Positions 62,401 to 64,000 of a stretch of DNA of 64,000 nt are shown piece after piece. The position numbers and the translations under genes were made by a program. Numbering within the stretch: the first letter of the stretch is position 1; every line of letters starts with the position of its first letter. Below the pieces are notes generated by a model. It worked only from the letters and a program-made list of their open reading frames with translations. It did no database searches and was not told where the DNA came from. The DNA comes from Blattabacterium sp. (Blatta orientalis) str. Tarazona. GTDB taxonomy: Bacteria; Bacteroidota; Bacteroidia; Flavobacteriales; Blattabacteriaceae. The stretch is taken from NCBI RefSeq assembly GCF_000334405.1, contig NC_020195.1:558001-622000 (forward strand), given 5' to 3'.

Positions 62401-63672
62401 TAGATATTGAATATCTAGATTATTAGTACGACTAATACAAGCATAGATGTGAGTTTTAAAAGTTTTGTAATGGATGTTCCCATTTATTTTCATCCATTTT
62501 TTTTTGAAAATTAAATCTCCTCTGTAGGAGAGAATATGGTGAAAAGAATTCAAAAGATTTAATTTAGAATGATAAGAAGATGGAAATATTTTTTTTATTT
62601 CATGAACTGAAGTTTGAAAAACAGTTTTTAAAAATTGAATCTCTCTCCATTCTTTTTTTAGATTATAAAAAATATTAATCTCTTCTGCAAATATTTTATT
62701 AAAAGGAATGTTTTTTATACAAATTTTTGAAAAAGAAATTTTTTCATTCAATTTTCCATTTATAAATCCTTGAACGGAAAACATGAGTGGAAAACTTTTT
62801 TTCTTAGAAAAGTTTGAAAAAAATATACTGATTAAATCAGAACCTAATTTGGATCCTTCAAAGATTTCTCCTTTTATGCTCATATTCTTTTTATCCACAT
62901 TTTTAGTATCGTCATAAAAAAATATTACTTTTCCTTTCAAATGGCTATTAGATGTTTTTAGAAAAAGATTGTGGATTTTTAACTTCGAAGGAAAATAAGT
63001 AAAATGACAAAAAAAATTTTCTATGCGATAATTTTTTCTTTTTATATATCCATTTAATTTTAGAGAAAAAATAGTTGCTTTTATTTTTTTTTCTCCATCT
63101 ATTTTTATGTTTTTTATGAAAGTAGAAAAATTATTTTTGTAACTTTCTTTAGAGTTTAAATCCTCATATACTAAATGAGCATTTTTTATTTTAAAATTAG
63201 AACAACTAATAGTTTGGATAGAGTTTTTTTTATTTAGGATAAATTCTTTGAAAAGAGTAAAGAAACTGTTTTCTTTTTCATTTAAATACTTTTTGACAAA
63301 AATTTTAGGATTTTCAAGTATTAAATTTCCTATATTTAGACATTTAGAACTTATAAAAAAATATTGAAAGAAATTTTTTACAGAGATTTTACATTTTGAT
63401 AAATGAATCAAATAAAAGTTATGATGATCCATGATGCTAACATCGTAAAGATGAAATTCTTTTTTAAAAAGATTCATAGCCACATTTTTCACACGAATTC
63501 TTTGACAAAGATTGGTATTCATTTTTTTCACAAAAAATGCCGTTATTTTTTCTTGTATCTCTTTTCGATAATGAAAAGTCGTGCTAATTACTCCTAATAA
63601 GAAAATAGCTAGACAAAGGATATAAATATTTTTTTTTCTAAAAAAGAATTTTCTTAAAAATCCATGATTCAT
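59467..63672 (-). CDS. tamB: Translocation and assembly module protein TamB (DUF490), C-terminus frameshifted
   Basis: Large inner-membrane-anchored periplasmic protein linked to outer-membrane protein or lipid transport. From ATG 63672 it has 1401 residues: an N-terminal helix (KNIYILCLAIFLLGVISTTF), then a long beta-rich repeat region, and a DUF490-like end (RFRIKPGGLITWTNNFSYSN, GKMQKPNISLDIIFPKI, FSINFEFFKD). An in-frame extension to 63786 would overlap tsaD and is rejected. The frame ends FLLSKKVLFLKFMEAELF, unlike the family. One added base near 59562 opens SSFQKSSISQIYGSGIIYTI and a stop at 59438, resembling the normal Q-x-G-G-x-x-Y ending. Confidence 0.87.
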   Translation of the reverse strand: MNHGFLRKFFFRKKNIYILCLAIFLLGVISTTFHYRKEIQEKITAFFVKKMNTNLCQRIRVKNVAMNLFKKEFHLYDVSIMDHHNFYLIHLSKCKISVKNFFQYFFISSKCLNIGNLILENPKIFVKKYLNEKENSFFTLFKEFILNKKNSIQTISCSNFKIKNAHLVYEDLNSKESYKNNFSTFIKNIKIDGEKKIKATIFSLKLNGYIKRKNYRIENFFCHFTYFPSKLKIHNLFLKTSNSHLKGKVIFFYDDTKNVDKKNMSIKGEIFEGSKLGSDLISIFFSNFSKKKSFPLMFSVQGFINGKLNEKISFSKICIKNIPFNKIFAEEINIFYNLKKEWREIQFLKTVFQTSVHEIKKIFPSSYHSKLNLLNSFHHILSYRGDLIFKKKWMKINGNIHYKTFKTHIYACISRTNNLDIQYLGRISTTRKESIDSLIPLRIPLISLPSGLWIFNFKGIYKNSSLKKNIQNSLNHFFITLSFPYSGIEINCHGKIHNNFQKFFLSINTKNENQFLKKMKILFIKNKFKKSFFIDISDIITGYIHGNFIWKDFLKSIKKEISSLRKNLHLKNNPIIKEQYAFFHFTIKKGFWKLMNFQKKIKILSDIQLSGLYKNDVVKMSFFTKKIQFREILIDRFHLKINSFIKNKIQLYINKISFNNFLSKKIDLSIFDKKNFLIINLNFFFKFKKKEFQKQTLNFLFKKINSNRNSLIFFILPSKLNINGYEWFMINQMNRNIGKIKIDLENKKYIIDNMIFSSDNDNEKIIIKSYFHKINDIKFQILLKNIQLKKILPKKYLMVNGCANGIFVFKVRLNKIEPNNININIKNISIEKKVIGNFYIRSKNNSEIHGILKNKDSSEIFSLSGNINNELQKKYKLNWNVSIKNFNISDFPFFWKEMDSEARGFISGKIQIFGKLDDPHYFGKLELKKFGIKINSINTDYEMISPAYINLFYKSCILNTFSFRDVKYNTKGCINGIFLHKNFLKWNGYLSIDTQKLLVLNTKKKPHTSFFGKIFSKGKIQIIKKNDDVNICMEKGNILSSSHLYINPNGSSKDQKKDFVELMDPNIHTNKEIKRIENKEASLSLNIKTDIDEKTKVSILLDDNLENFLELRGKGFLLLEKNQKRSPNKWKIFRYGWTLSFFKSRKNSNYEIGKRFRIKPGGLITWTNNFSYSNINLIAYYTKYVSNIIEYMDLSNYYPNYENLILTELRMNFHGKMQKPNISLDIIFPKIHEEIRKKLSNKLNSNEEKTIQFLSILTIGRFFLNNSIKKDFLHSYAYNIILKQLGNILSEINQSFNINFEFFKDKKNRSNSFLSSIYYEINDRFFIKSNLGFILKKMKQEKISYLGIGDIQLDLDIHRTKNRNLKLILFSRPENFLLSKKVLFLKFMEAELFIPSLRKIY

Positions 63673-63697
63673 TTCTAAAGATATTGTTATTTTTTTT

Positions 63698-64000
63698 ATG
63701 AAAAAAAAACTTATTGTCATTGGAATAGAGTCCTCGTGTGATGATACGGCCGTCTCTCTTATAAAGAATAGATGTGTATTATCCAATGTTATAATTCGTC
63801 AAAAAATTCATAAACAATATGGAGGAGTAGTCCCAGAAATAGCTGCAAGATTGCATGAGAGATCTCTCATTATAGCTGTAAATAAAGCTATCTCCTATGC
63901 AAGGATAAATAAAAATCAAATTGATGCTGTATCTTTTACGCTAGGTCCAGGACTAATAGGTCCTTTATTAGTAGGTGCTTCTTTTGCAAAATCTCTATCA
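63698..64000 (+). CDS. tsaD: tRNA N6-adenosine threonylcarbamoyltransferase TsaD, N-terminal part
   Basis: Catalytic subunit for t6A37 synthesis, partner of TsaB at 14129. About 101 codons are present before the right edge. The translation MKKKLIVIGIESSCDDTAVS and QYGGVVPEIAARLHERSLII with SFTLGPGLIGPLLVGASFAK is diagnostic of the family (ESSCDDT nucleotide loop, H-x-E-R segment). It diverges from tamB with 25 bp between the starts. Confidence 0.95.
   Translation, partial: MKKKLIVIGIESSCDDTAVSLIKNRCVLSNVIIRQKIHKQYGGVVPEIAARLHERSLIIAVNKAISYARINKNQIDAVSFTLGPGLIGPLLVGASFAKSLS

Noticed and set aside
63673..63786. N-terminal extension of tamB up to 63786
   Set aside because: It would run through the start of tsaD on the opposite strand, and the translation lacks a signal until ATG 63672, where a normal membrane anchor begins.
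1..64000. Searches by eye for IS elements, phage genes, toxin-antitoxin pairs, restriction or defence systems
   Set aside because: Nothing recognisable; all long frames are housekeeping or respiratory genes and composition looks uniform.

Overview
The window is a very AT-rich, tightly packed stretch of a bacterial chromosome from a flavobacterial lineage. Several features point to a Bacteroidota genome: an alternative complex III operon, atpBEFHAG without atpDC, a ResB-CcsA fusion, a two-CxxC DnaJ, a paired M16 peptidase locus, and TAnnTTTG-type -7 promoter boxes. Extreme A+T content, abutting or overlapping genes, decaying genes and single-base frameshifts in homopolymers point to a reduced endosymbiont. 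The cockroach symbiont Blattabacterium is my best guess, by inference from gene content; no database was consulted. I see no phage, IS element, CRISPR array, toxin or defence locus.

Layout. 1-440: 5' end of ilvD, preceded by a possible attenuator. 0.8-4.8 kb: mnmA, dnaJ, grpE, trpS. 4.9-9.8 kb: F-type ATP synthase operon atpBEFHAG. 9.9-14.8 kb: a trans-sulfuration enzyme, cysS, folE (3' frameshift), nadE (two frameshifts) and tsaB. 14.8-18.2 kb: a decay zone with a hemC pseudogene, a frameshifted trkH, an intact trkA and a probable hemD remnant. 18.2-26.3 kb: alternative complex III, actABCDEF. 26.4-31.5 kb: two M16 peptidases, a SufT-like protein, an SPFH protein, a DUF3127 protein and nth. 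31.5-36.6 kb: an N-domain-less clpC, dnaX carrying a seven-copy 30-bp minisatellite, and sucC. 36.6-42.6 kb: lolD, an esterase, a membrane protein with TPR-like repeats, sucB and sucA. 42.6-53.6 kb: alaS, plsC, ccsBA, an MBL-fold hydrolase, recA, a lytic transglycosylase, tatA and a sugar nucleotidyltransferase. 53.6-55.5 kb: a dut pseudogene and a flippase. 55.6-64 kb: clpP, tRNA-Arg, tRNA-Pro, tRNA-Ser, a PgpH-like HD protein, an Lrp/AsnC regulator, tamB and the 5' end of tsaD.

How the genes fit together. Much of the window is aerobic energy metabolism: SucAB and SucC run the 2-oxoglutarate to succinate segment of the TCA cycle, alternative complex III passes electrons from quinol to cytochrome c, CcsBA attaches haem to the c-type cytochromes, TatA serves the twin-arginine route apparently used by ActB, and AtpBEFHAG uses the proton gradient. 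Yet hemC is clearly dead and hemD probably is, so haem may have to come from elsewhere.

The most useful observations are: (1) reading-frame breaks in nadE, folE, trkH and tamB, each restored by one or two bases and mostly at short homopolymers, meaning either sequence error or tolerated/slippage-rescued decay; (2) three pseudogenes (hemC, hemD, dut) recognisable from family motifs; (3) DnaX with degenerate Walker A and B motifs plus a perfect in-frame minisatellite; (4) an endonuclease III without its Fe-S cysteines; (5) a compact promoter pattern, TAnnTTTG about 16-22 nt before start codons, that also resolves several start sites. I found no convincing new multi-gene system.
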